Assembly (NCBI RefSeq): GCF_000972705.2 | Contig: NZ_LATL02000337.1 | Location: forward strand, 1-64,000 | Direction: 5' to 3' | From: Limnoraphis robusta CS-951 | Lineage (GTDB): Bacteria > Cyanobacteriota > Cyanobacteriia > Cyanobacteriales > Microcoleaceae | Length of the DNA: 64,000 nt | Shown: one piece after another, positions 46,252 to 53,876 of the stretch | How positions within the stretch are numbered: position 1 is the first letter of the stretch | Layout: every line of letters begins with the position of its first letter | Position numbers and translations under genes: made by a program | Notes under the pieces: model-generated | Told to the model about the DNA's origin: nothing | The model's input: only the letters and a program-made list of their open reading frames with translations | The model's database searches: none

Positions 46252-48207
46252 ATGAAGTCTTCTATATCACTTTCCGATCAACCCGTCATTTTAGAAAAAC
46301 CAGCCTTTTGGTCTCATATCTTTTTGTGGATGATCATGCTGGTTTCCACTTCTGCGATCGTTTGGGCTTATTTCGCCCGAATTGAACAAACGGTTCCGGC
46401 TGTCGGACAATTAGAATTTTCGGATGGGGCGCGGGAAATTCAAGCCCCAACTACAGGCGCAGTCGTGAGATTACACGTGGAAAATGGCGATCGCGTGGTC
46501 AAAAATCAACCCCTCCTCACCTTTAGTCCGACAAATCCCAGTGCTGATCTCAAGTCTTTAGAAGAAGTTAGAAAAACCCTAGAGCAAGAAAATCAATTTT
46601 ATCAAGGCGTTGTCGGAGGTCAAGCCAACGGACAATCTTCGCCGGAATTACAAACTTTAATTAAAGAACGAGAAGCTCGCATCGGGGAAAATCAAGCCCT
46701 GCAATCGCTGCTTGATGAACTTTATAATGGTCAAGGCGGAATCGGCAATTACAATCCAGCCCTCGCGGGTTTGGTGTCGAACTACCGGGCTGAATATTTG
46801 TCTCGGATTAATACCGTGCAACTGCAAATTCAAGAGTTACAAAAACAACTCAATCAAGCTGAAGATTCAGAATCAGCCGCTCGTCAACAGTTGAGGTTCG
46901 CACAAGATCAGTTGGCTTCTGCGGAAAATCAATTGACTTACTCTCAAGAACAATTAAATTCTTCCCGAGAACAGCTCGAACTTGCTAAAGGACAACTGGA
47001 AAAATCAAAAGAAGTTTTAGGTTCTAATGAACGGATTCTCGGTAGACTTGATCCGTTAGTTGCTGAAGGTGCGATCGCAGAACTCCAAAAAGATCGTCAA
47101 CAGCAAGAAGTTCTCAGAGGGGAAACTGAAGTCCTCCGACAACAAGATCAAATCGAAGCCCGTCTCGGAGAAATTAACCAGCGCCAAGGGGAAATTAATA
47201 CCCGCAGAGGAGAAGTGAATGCTCGTCAAGGTGAAATTTCACGGGTTGAAGCTGAAATTCAAAATCAAATCGGAGAACAGGAACGCCTTAAAGTTTCCAT
47301 GTCCCGAACCGCAGAACAATTGCAAAATACAAGAGATGCTTGGGCCAGAGAACTTTATACTCGTATTGAAGAAAACAAAAAAGCGATCGCCAGCACAGAT
47401 GCTCAACTCGGTCGATATAAACTAGAAAACCAAAAGCGGTTGTCGGAAATTAATGCTCAAGTTGAAAAAGCAGGACAACAGCGAGATACTCAAATTCTCC
47501 GAGCGCCCGCCGCAGGGATTATTTATGAATTGGCACCTTCGACGAAAGATGACTCGGAGTTAGATCTCAATCAAGATGAGATTTGTCAGTATATTGTTTC
47601 TTCTATTCTCCAGCCCGGAGATCCTCAACCGAAACGCTGCGAAGAAGCCTATTATGAAGCGCAACAAACCGAAAAATTACTGCAAATTTTAGATGATGAT
47701 GGGGGTTTGGAAGCCGTTGTTTATGTTCAAAATACGGATGTTGCTCTGGTGTTGAATGCGCTGCGAAACAAGCGAGAAAAGCTGGTTCCTTACAATAATC
47801 AGGAAATCGCTGGAGAAGTGATTGAATGTACACCGGAGAAAGACTGTATCTGTCCTGAGTCTGAAGAAGCACGTCAAGAAATAGGTTTGAATGATCGCGA
47901 TTGTCTTCCGGTTGAACTGAATATTGATGCGTTTCCGGCTGGGGAATTTGGTACCGTTCCGGGTGAGTTAAAATGGATTAGCCAAGAAGCGATTCCACCC
48001 GATGAACTGCGTCAATATTTTTCGTTTAAAGCTAAGGTTAAGTTAGAGCGTGAACACTTTGTTTTAAATAAAGAGGAAGATATTCAAGTCGCTTTACAAG
48101 CAGGTATGGCCGTAAACTCCAAGGTTAATATTGGTAAACGGACGGTTTTACAAATGCTGTTTAGCCGACTCACTGGACAGTTTAATAGTGTTACGGATGT
48201 GAGATAA
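46252..48207 (+). CDS. HlyD-family periplasmic adaptor (membrane fusion protein)
   Basis: 651 residues from ATG 46252; a TTG at 46207 gives a longer form. One membrane span near residues 18-40, then a lipoyl-like beta-hairpin (GQLEFSDGAREIQAPTTG...), a long coiled-coil hairpin (about 95-405) with many Gln/Glu heptads, the returning lipoyl half (DTQILRAPAAGIIYELAP) and a C-terminal beta-barrel. The beta-barrel carries an unusual Cys-rich insertion (six Cys between about 445 and 550, including CTPEKDCIC) that is not usual in HlyD. It would link the inner membrane ABC protein to a TolC-type channel, which is not in this window. A 265-base gap separates it from the ABC gene. Confidence 0.9.
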   Translation: MKSSISLSDQPVILEKPAFWSHIFLWMIMLVSTSAIVWAYFARIEQTVPAVGQLEFSDGAREIQAPTTGAVVRLHVENGDRVVKNQPLLTFSPTNPSADLKSLEEVRKTLEQENQFYQGVVGGQANGQSSPELQTLIKEREARIGENQALQSLLDELYNGQGGIGNYNPALAGLVSNYRAEYLSRINTVQLQIQELQKQLNQAEDSESAARQQLRFAQDQLASAENQLTYSQEQLNSSREQLELAKGQLEKSKEVLGSNERILGRLDPLVAEGAIAELQKDRQQQEVLRGETEVLRQQDQIEARLGEINQRQGEINTRRGEVNARQGEISRVEAEIQNQIGEQERLKVSMSRTAEQLQNTRDAWARELYTRIEENKKAIASTDAQLGRYKLENQKRLSEINAQVEKAGQQRDTQILRAPAAGIIYELAPSTKDDSELDLNQDEICQYIVSSILQPGDPQPKRCEEAYYEAQQTEKLLQILDDDGGLEAVVYVQNTDVALVLNALRNKREKLVPYNNQEIAGEVIECTPEKDCICPESEEARQEIGLNDRDCLPVELNIDAFPAGEFGTVPGELKWISQEAIPPDELRQYFSFKAKVKLEREHFVLNKEEDIQVALQAGMAVNSKVNIGKRTVLQMLFSRLTGQFNSVTDVR

Positions 48208-48226
48208 TTCGTAAATAGTTAACAGT

Positions 48227-48285
48227 GTAGGGGCGGGTTCGACAAAGATTTATCTCTTACCGAAAACTTTGATAAACCCGCCCTT
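48227..48285. repeat. Dispersed GGGGCGGGTT hairpin repeat, forward
   Basis: GTAGGGGCGGGTTC...GATAAACCCGCCCTTA, same element as in the 115-bp array at 15.8 kb and at 19531. Confidence 0.8.
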
Positions 48286-48310
48286 ACTTGCAGTAAACTG
48301 GGAGTGAGAA

Positions 48311-48367
48311 GGCGGGTTTATCTAGGTGATCAGTGAGTGACAGACATCAATGCGGAACCCGCCCCTA
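48311..48367. repeat. Dispersed GGGGCGGGTT hairpin repeat, inverted
   Basis: Reverse-oriented copy (GGCGGGTTTATC...GGAACCCGCCCCTAC), 26 bases from the forward copy at 48227. The pair can form an extended cruciform between the hlyD-like and membrane protein genes. Confidence 0.8.
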
Positions 48368-48409
48368 CAAAACGGTTTACTGACACCTGAAACCTGACTA
48401 TAAATATGG

Positions 48410-50275
48410 ATGTTAAAACAATATTTCAGACTTTCTAAAACTGATTTAATTCTTCTCGCTTTCTATTTTATACCCTTTGTTATTGTTATTGGATATATTA
48501 CACAGTTTGGGGTTAATATTCCTGTCTATGATCAATGGGTTTTACCGAAACTGTTTGAAAAAGTAGCGTCAAACAAACTTCATTTTAGGGATTTATTTGA
48601 ACTCCATAATAATCATCGAATTCTCTTTCCTCGCCTGATTTTTATCGCTTTAGCTTTCCTGTCAGATTGGAATATTAAACTCGAAATGTTTTTCAGTCTG
48701 GGGTTAGCGGTTCTCACATTTATTGCTATTTATATTCTCGCTTCTATTACTTCATCCCCCAAAGATCGCAACTTATTTCATGTAGCTAATCTTTTAACCG
48801 GCTGTTTAATTTTTAGTTTAAATCAAGAATGGCTTTGGGGGTTTCAACTTCCTATTTTTTTGATTAACTTTTGTTTGATTCTGGCTTGTCTCGTTTTATC
48901 ATTAAAATGTTTAAACTCTAAAAATAAACTGATTTTAGCGGCTATTTTTTGCTTTGTTGCTAGCTTTTCTTCGGTTCAAGGTTTAATCACTTGGCTAGCC
49001 GTTATTCCCCTAATATTATCACAGGATGAACCCCAAATCTCTAAAAAGAAGCAATTGTTAATTTGGCTAACAGGATTTATTTTATCTGGTGGAATTTATG
49101 CCATAGGTTATCAACAAGAACCCCGAATTATCAACCTATCATTCACTGAATATCTATTAACAGCAATTCAGTTTTTTCTAAATTTATTAGCCGCACCTAT
49201 TGTAAAAATCCCAATTTTATCGACTCTTATTGGAGCGATAATTTTTGTTCTATTTATCGGCATATTGATCTATTGTTTGAAAACCTATTCCTTAAACTTA
49301 ACCTGCCCCCCAACTCCTCTCTATCCCCCCTGCCCCCCTTTAAAAGGGGGGTTAGGCGAGGGGAGTCATAAAATCGAGGAATCATTAACCACACTTCCTA
49401 TAACAAAAAATCCCGATAATCAATTTTATCCTTGGTTATCTATTGGTTTATTTTCTCTCTTGACTTCTCTGTTGATGACTTGGGGACGAGTGGAATTTGG
49501 GGGAAATTATCCCTTGACAGCCACTCGATATACAACGCATACTTTATTATTAATTGTTTCTCTTGTTCAACTGTGTAGACTGTTAATAACTCATTCTAAA
49601 AAAATCGGGAATTTCAACAGAGAAAATAGAATTTTAATCTATAGCTTTTTTGGGGGAATTCTATTGAGTTTAATTGCAGTTATTTCTCAAACCGCTATGA
49701 CTCAGGCAAAATTAGAACTTCCCAACAAACAAAGTAGTCAAACCTGTTTCAACCTCTTTTATTATCTAGAAGATTCGGACTTTTTTAAAATCTCACCTGA
49801 TAGATGTTTACTTCCGATGAGTAAATCAACCTGGTGGATTCGAGATGGGGTAGAATCATTAGATAAAATCCAGATGAGAAGCTTTGCTGAAAATATCCCG
49901 TTTATTTCTCAACCTCATCAAGTTCACGGCTATATTGATCAACCTTCAACACCATTAAAGCTTAAAGTTAATCAGATCCTTCGTATAGGAGGATGGGCAA
50001 TTTTACCCGCTCAAACCCAACAACCCCGTTTAGTTTTTTTATCTTTCGGTGAACAAAATTCATTCTTTGCAAATGCTGATATCATAGGAGAAAGTCCCGA
50101 TATCGCCGAATTTCTCAACTCTCAGCGCTACGGTTTAGCCCGTTGGGAGGTGATGTTTTCCGCCGAGTCCTTACCCATAGGGGAAACGAAGATTTCGGCT
50201 TGGGTTTACGATCCACAGCAACAGCAATTTGTACGGTTGCAGGGAGAAGTCAAACTCAGCATTACGACGGAATAA
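48410..50275 (+). CDS. Polytopic membrane protein with C-terminal GW module, possible GT-C glycosyltransferase
   Basis: 621 residues. ATG 48410 is used; an ATG four bases earlier is out of frame. About ten membrane spans fill residues 10-430. The first loop has VYDQWVLPKLFEK and LHNNHRILFPRL, acidic and His-rich as in first loops of GT-C enzymes. The C-terminal about 110 residues are a beta module with GGWAILPA...SPDIAEF...YGLARWEV, the same type as in the methyltransferase and giant proteins at 19.6-29 kb. A 20-residue Pro/Gly insert (about 302-322) is encoded by a palindromic DNA repeat. Lipid-linked sugar transfer is an inference. Confidence 0.7.
   Translation: MLKQYFRLSKTDLILLAFYFIPFVIVIGYITQFGVNIPVYDQWVLPKLFEKVASNKLHFRDLFELHNNHRILFPRLIFIALAFLSDWNIKLEMFFSLGLAVLTFIAIYILASITSSPKDRNLFHVANLLTGCLIFSLNQEWLWGFQLPIFLINFCLILACLVLSLKCLNSKNKLILAAIFCFVASFSSVQGLITWLAVIPLILSQDEPQISKKKQLLIWLTGFILSGGIYAIGYQQEPRIINLSFTEYLLTAIQFFLNLLAAPIVKIPILSTLIGAIIFVLFIGILIYCLKTYSLNLTCPPTPLYPPCPPLKGGLGEGSHKIEESLTTLPITKNPDNQFYPWLSIGLFSLLTSLLMTWGRVEFGGNYPLTATRYTTHTLLLIVSLVQLCRLLITHSKKIGNFNRENRILIYSFFGGILLSLIAVISQTAMTQAKLELPNKQSSQTCFNLFYYLEDSDFFKISPDRCLLPMSKSTWWIRDGVESLDKIQMRSFAENIPFISQPHQVHGYIDQPSTPLKLKVNQILRIGGWAILPAQTQQPRLVFLSFGEQNSFFANADIIGESPDIAEFLNSQRYGLARWEVMFSAESLPIGETKISAWVYDPQQQQFVRLQGEVKLSITTE
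49306..49366. repeat. Palindromic repeat inserted in frame in a coding region
   Basis: Perfect CCCCCCTTT (49333-49341) / AAAGGGGGG (49343-49351) palindrome with C-rich and G-rich flanks (CCCCCCAACTCC before, TTAGGCGAGGGGAG after). It is translated as PPCPPLKGGLGEGS between two membrane segments of the gene at 48410. The palindrome is of a type seen between genes in cyanobacteria; inside a gene it is in frame. Confidence 0.8.
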
Positions 50276-50375
50276 GCCCGTTAATTGGGGAAAAATTAAA
50301 GATTTAGTCAAATTTTCAGAAAAGTATAATTTCTTTGTTAAGATGTAAAGTGGCGAATCGCTGCTTAGATAGGGC

Positions 50376-50924
50376 ATGAATGTAATTCCCACAGAAATCC
50401 CGGATGTGTTAATCCTAGAACCGAAAGTATTCGGAGACGAACGAGGATTTTTCTTTGAAAGTTTCAATCAGAAAGTTTTCGCAGACAAGACTGGTGTAAC
50501 AGCAGCATTTGTTCAAGATAATCACTCCCGATCCCGTCAAGGCGTCTTGCGAGGCTTGCATTATCAAATCGAGCAAGCCCAAGGTAAACTTTTACGGGTT
50601 GTTCAGGGTGAAATTTTTGATGTTGCTGTTGATATCCGCAAAAGTTCTCCCAGCTTTGGACAATGGGTGGGCTGTATAATTTCGGCGGAAAATAAACGAC
50701 AATTCTGGGTTCCACCCGGCTTTGCTCATGGATTTTTAGTCGTCTCAGAGATTGCGGAAGTTCTGTATAAAACGACAGACTATTACGCCCCGCAACACGA
50801 ACGTTCAATTTTGTGGAATGACCCCGATTTAGGAATTAATTGGCCTATAGATGGGATCACTCCAATGCTTTCAGCCAAAGATCAAGACGGTACAACCTTG
50901 AAAACTGCGGACGTTTTTCAATGA
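50376..50924 (+). CDS. rfbC: dTDP-4-dehydrorhamnose 3,5-epimerase
   Basis: 182-residue RmlC cupin enzyme, third step of dTDP-L-rhamnose synthesis. Family motifs are intact: GVLRGLHYQ with the catalytic His, the second basic pair in QGEIFDVAVDIRKSSPSFG, FWVPPGFAHGFLV and YKTTDYYAP (catalytic Tyr region). Length is normal. Its stop overlaps the start of rfbD by four bases (ATGA), so the two are co-translated. Confidence 0.96.
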   Translation: MNVIPTEIPDVLILEPKVFGDERGFFFESFNQKVFADKTGVTAAFVQDNHSRSRQGVLRGLHYQIEQAQGKLLRVVQGEIFDVAVDIRKSSPSFGQWVGCIISAENKRQFWVPPGFAHGFLVVSEIAEVLYKTTDYYAPQHERSILWNDPDLGINWPIDGITPMLSAKDQDGTTLKTADVFQ

Positions 50925-51802
50925 GACAAATATTACTCATCGGTAAAGACGGCCAATTGGGTCAGGAATTACAACCGTTTCTCGCCCCCTTGGGAGAGGT
51001 GAAAAGCTTTGGACGAGAGAGTTTAGACTTAGCAAACCCAGAGGCGATCGCTAAAATTGTTGCTGATCATAAGCCCGATTTAATTATTAATGCAGCAGCC
51101 TATACAGCCGTAGATAAAGCCGAAAGTGAACGGGAATTGGCGCTCGCCATTAATGGCACCGCTCCCGGTATTTTGGCGAAAGAAGCCCAACAAATCGGGG
51201 CGACATTGATTCATGTTTCCACAGATTATGTCTTTGATGGAACCCAAAGTCATCCCTATTTAGAAACGGATCAAACTCAGCCTTTGGGCGCCTATGGTCA
51301 GTCAAAATTAGCCGGAGAACAGGCGATTTTGAAAACAGAGGCAAATGCAGCTATTATTAGAACCGCCTGGGTTTATGGCGTGGGAGGGAAAGGAAATTTC
51401 GTTAAAACCATGCTGCGACTGGGGGCGGAACGAGAAGAATTACGAGTGGTTTGTGATCAGGTAGGAAGCCCAACTTGGACGGGGGATTTAGCCGTAGCGA
51501 TCGCTCAATTAAGTGAGAAAATTCATTCAGAAACCACCGGAATTTATCACTATACAAATAGTGGAGTTACCAGTTGGTATGATTTCGCCGTTGCTATTTT
51601 TGAAGAAGCCAAACACCTGGGTTTTCCTCTGAAAATTCAACGAGTTGTCCCCATTTCTACGGCGGAATATCCAACTCCCGCACGTCGTCCGGCTTATTCG
51701 GTTCTCAATACCCAAAAAATATCGGCAATACTTGGAACATATCCTCCCCATTGGCGACAAAGTTTGAGAAAAATGCTCTCAGAGTTGGCAACCAAGGGTT
51801 AA
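50921..51802 (+). CDS. rfbD: dTDP-4-dehydrorhamnose reductase
   Basis: 293-residue RmlD short-chain dehydrogenase, final step of dTDP-L-rhamnose synthesis. The start is set at ATG 50921, overlapping the rfbC stop; an in-frame reading continues further upstream but would overlap rfbC by 80 bases. NADPH-binding GKDGQLGQEL at the N-terminus, INAAAYTAVDKAE, HVSTDYVFDG and the catalytic YGQSKLAGE (Y and K) are intact. Confidence 0.96.
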   Translation: MRQILLIGKDGQLGQELQPFLAPLGEVKSFGRESLDLANPEAIAKIVADHKPDLIINAAAYTAVDKAESERELALAINGTAPGILAKEAQQIGATLIHVSTDYVFDGTQSHPYLETDQTQPLGAYGQSKLAGEQAILKTEANAAIIRTAWVYGVGGKGNFVKTMLRLGAEREELRVVCDQVGSPTWTGDLAVAIAQLSEKIHSETTGIYHYTNSGVTSWYDFAVAIFEEAKHLGFPLKIQRVVPISTAEYPTPARRPAYSVLNTQKISAILGTYPPHWRQSLRKMLSELATKG

Positions 51803-51823
51803 TCAGGTTAGGTTAGATTTGAG

Positions 51824-51874
51824 GTTTTTGGGGTAGGTGGAGAAGCAATTCCCATCAAAAGCCTACCCAAAAAC
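51824..51874 (+). terminator. Hairpin between rfbD and rfbA
   Basis: GTTTTTGGGGTAGG (51824-51837) pairs with CCTACCCAAAAAC (51862-51874) with one bulge. There is no clean T run after it, so it may be a bidirectional or attenuating hairpin that partly separates rfbCD from rfbA. Confidence 0.45.
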
Positions 51875-51930
51875 GAGCTTAACATTTCCCGTGCAAACAT
51901 CAAAGACTTGACAAATTCTGAGATTTTTTT

Positions 51931-53004
51931 ATGAAAGCACTCATTCTTTCTGGTGGTAAAGGTACTCGTCTTCGTCCTTTGACTTATACAGGAGCAAAAC
52001 AGCTTGTTCCTGTTGCGAATAAGCCGATTTTATGGTATGGAATTGAAGGAATTGTTGCCGCAGGTATCACCGAAATAGGGATTGTGATTAGTCCCGAAAC
52101 AGGAGAAGAAGTCAAAGCGGTAACGGGAAATGGAGAACGTTTTGGTGCAAATATTACCTATATTTTACAGGATCAACCAGCAGGTTTAGCTCATGCGGTT
52201 AAAATCTCTCAATTCTTTTTAGGGGATTCTCCCTTTGTGATGTATTTGGGAGATAACCTGATTCAAAATCCATTGAATCCTTTTGTTGAACAGTTTAAAT
52301 CTAAACAACTCGATGCCCTCATTTTACTACGAACTGTTGAAAATCCTACCGCTTTTGGGGTTGCAGTCGTCGATGAACAAGGACGAGTTTTAAAGTTAGT
52401 TGAAAAACCGAAAGTTCCTCCTTCAAACTTAGCTTTGGTGGGGGTTTACTTTTTTGATAAAACGATCCATAATGCGATCGCAAATATTCAACCTTCCCCT
52501 CGGGGCGAGTTAGAAATTACCGATGCCATTCAAAAACTGATTGAAACTGAGAAAAAAGTTGAAGCCCGTAGCTTAGATGGGTGGTGGTTAGATACCGGGA
52601 AAAAAGATGATCTCTTGAGTGCGAATCAGATTATTCTCGATGAATGTATTCAGCCTTCTAACTTGGGTGAAGTCGATGAAAAAACTCAAATTATCGGACG
52701 GGTTAAAATTGGTTCGGGAAGTAAATTAATTAACTGTAGTGTTCGTGGCCCTGTTGTAATTGGCGAGAATTGTCACTTAGAAAACTGCTTTGTCGGCCCC
52801 TATAGTAGTATAGCCGATGAAGTGACCATTATTGAGGCAGAATTAGAGCATAGCGTCATTTTAAAAGGGTCAAAAATTGTCAATATTCATCCTCGAATTG
52901 TAGATACATTAGTTGGGCGACGTGCTGTATTAACAACCAGTCCTCAACGTCCCAAAGCCATGCGGTTTATGATTGGAGATGACTGTCAAATTGAACTCAC
53001 ATGA
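51931..53004 (+). CDS. rfbA: Glucose-1-phosphate thymidylyltransferase, long type
   Basis: 357-residue nucleotidyltransferase that makes dTDP-glucose, the first step of dTDP-rhamnose synthesis. Catalytic loop LSGGKGTRLRP, VPVANKPILWYG, MYLGDN and EKPKVPPSNLALVGVYFF are visible. A C-terminal left-handed beta-helix (about 245-340, hexapeptides such as IIGRVKIGSGSKLINC) makes it the long form also annotated StrD/RmlA-like. It overlaps the next glycosyltransferase gene by four bases. The dehydratase rfbB of the pathway is not in this window. Confidence 0.93.
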   Translation: MKALILSGGKGTRLRPLTYTGAKQLVPVANKPILWYGIEGIVAAGITEIGIVISPETGEEVKAVTGNGERFGANITYILQDQPAGLAHAVKISQFFLGDSPFVMYLGDNLIQNPLNPFVEQFKSKQLDALILLRTVENPTAFGVAVVDEQGRVLKLVEKPKVPPSNLALVGVYFFDKTIHNAIANIQPSPRGELEITDAIQKLIETEKKVEARSLDGWWLDTGKKDDLLSANQIILDECIQPSNLGEVDEKTQIIGRVKIGSGSKLINCSVRGPVVIGENCHLENCFVGPYSSIADEVTIIEAELEHSVILKGSKIVNIHPRIVDTLVGRRAVLTTSPQRPKAMRFMIGDDCQIELT

Positions 53005-53876
53005 TTTACTGGATAACGGTTAATTATTACTCAACTTCATTAATTGAGCAATTAATTAACTCAATTCCAGTTCAAGATGAAATCAATGATCGAGTTATCA
53101 TCATTAATAATTCTCCTGATGATAGCTCGATTTATGGTTTGAAAACTGAGTGGGTTACTGTTCTAGATTCTCCAGAAAATATTGGTTTTGGTCGAGCTTG
53201 TAATATTGGATTAAATTGGGTTTATCAACAAAATCCTCAAGCCATTGTTTGGTTAATTAATCCCGATGCGTATTTAACAGAAAATAGCTTGAAACAAGTA
53301 ATTGAGTTTTTCACAGCCTATCCTGAAATTTCGATTTTAGGAACAATTGTTAATGAACCGACGGGAAAAATATGGTTTGGGGGTGGAGAGTTTAACGCAA
53401 AAACAGGACAAATTATTGCTTTAGATGCGATCGCAGAAAATCCGAAATCTAATCTACCTTATATTACCATGAAATGGGTAACAGGATGTAGTTTATTAAT
53501 TAATCTCAAACGATTTTCAGAATGTCCTCAGTTTGACCCGGATTATTTTCTATATTACGAAGATTTTGACTTTTGTTTGCGCTATGGAAAACAAGGACAT
53601 CCAGTGGTGATGTCTTCGGAAATTAGAGTCATTCATCAACCTTCATCCATTACGAAGCAAAATCAACCCTTAAAAATTCAGCAAAGTATTTACAGTTATC
53701 TTCTCAGCTTAGAAAAACATACAAACTTTTGGGTGTTGGGATATCGTTTGTTGAGAATGAGTCTGGTTTCTCTTGTTTCTTTACTCATTTCTCCTCAACT
53801 TTCCCGTCATAAACTCATCGGAATTTTGCTTTATTGTCGAAGAATGCACCCTCTCAATAGAATTTATAAACCTTAG
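53001..53876 (+). CDS. Glycosyltransferase family 2, probable rhamnosyltransferase
   Basis: 291-residue GT-A enzyme: N-terminal IYWITVNYYS, donor-site INNSPDDSS, ENIGFGRACNIG, WLINPDAYL (DxD-like) and the acceptor region YYEDFDFCLRYG. A weakly hydrophobic C-terminal segment (LVSLVSLLIS) may attach it to the membrane. The four-base overlap with rfbA (ATGA) implies that it uses dTDP-rhamnose; the donor is inferred from this coupling. Its stop overlaps the convergent histidine kinase stop. Confidence 0.88.
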   Translation: MIYWITVNYYSTSLIEQLINSIPVQDEINDRVIIINNSPDDSSIYGLKTEWVTVLDSPENIGFGRACNIGLNWVYQQNPQAIVWLINPDAYLTENSLKQVIEFFTAYPEISILGTIVNEPTGKIWFGGGEFNAKTGQIIALDAIAENPKSNLPYITMKWVTGCSLLINLKRFSECPQFDPDYFLYYEDFDFCLRYGKQGHPVVMSSEIRVIHQPSSITKQNQPLKIQQSIYSYLLSLEKHTNFWVLGYRLLRMSLVSLVSLLISPQLSRHKLIGILLYCRRMHPLNRIYKP

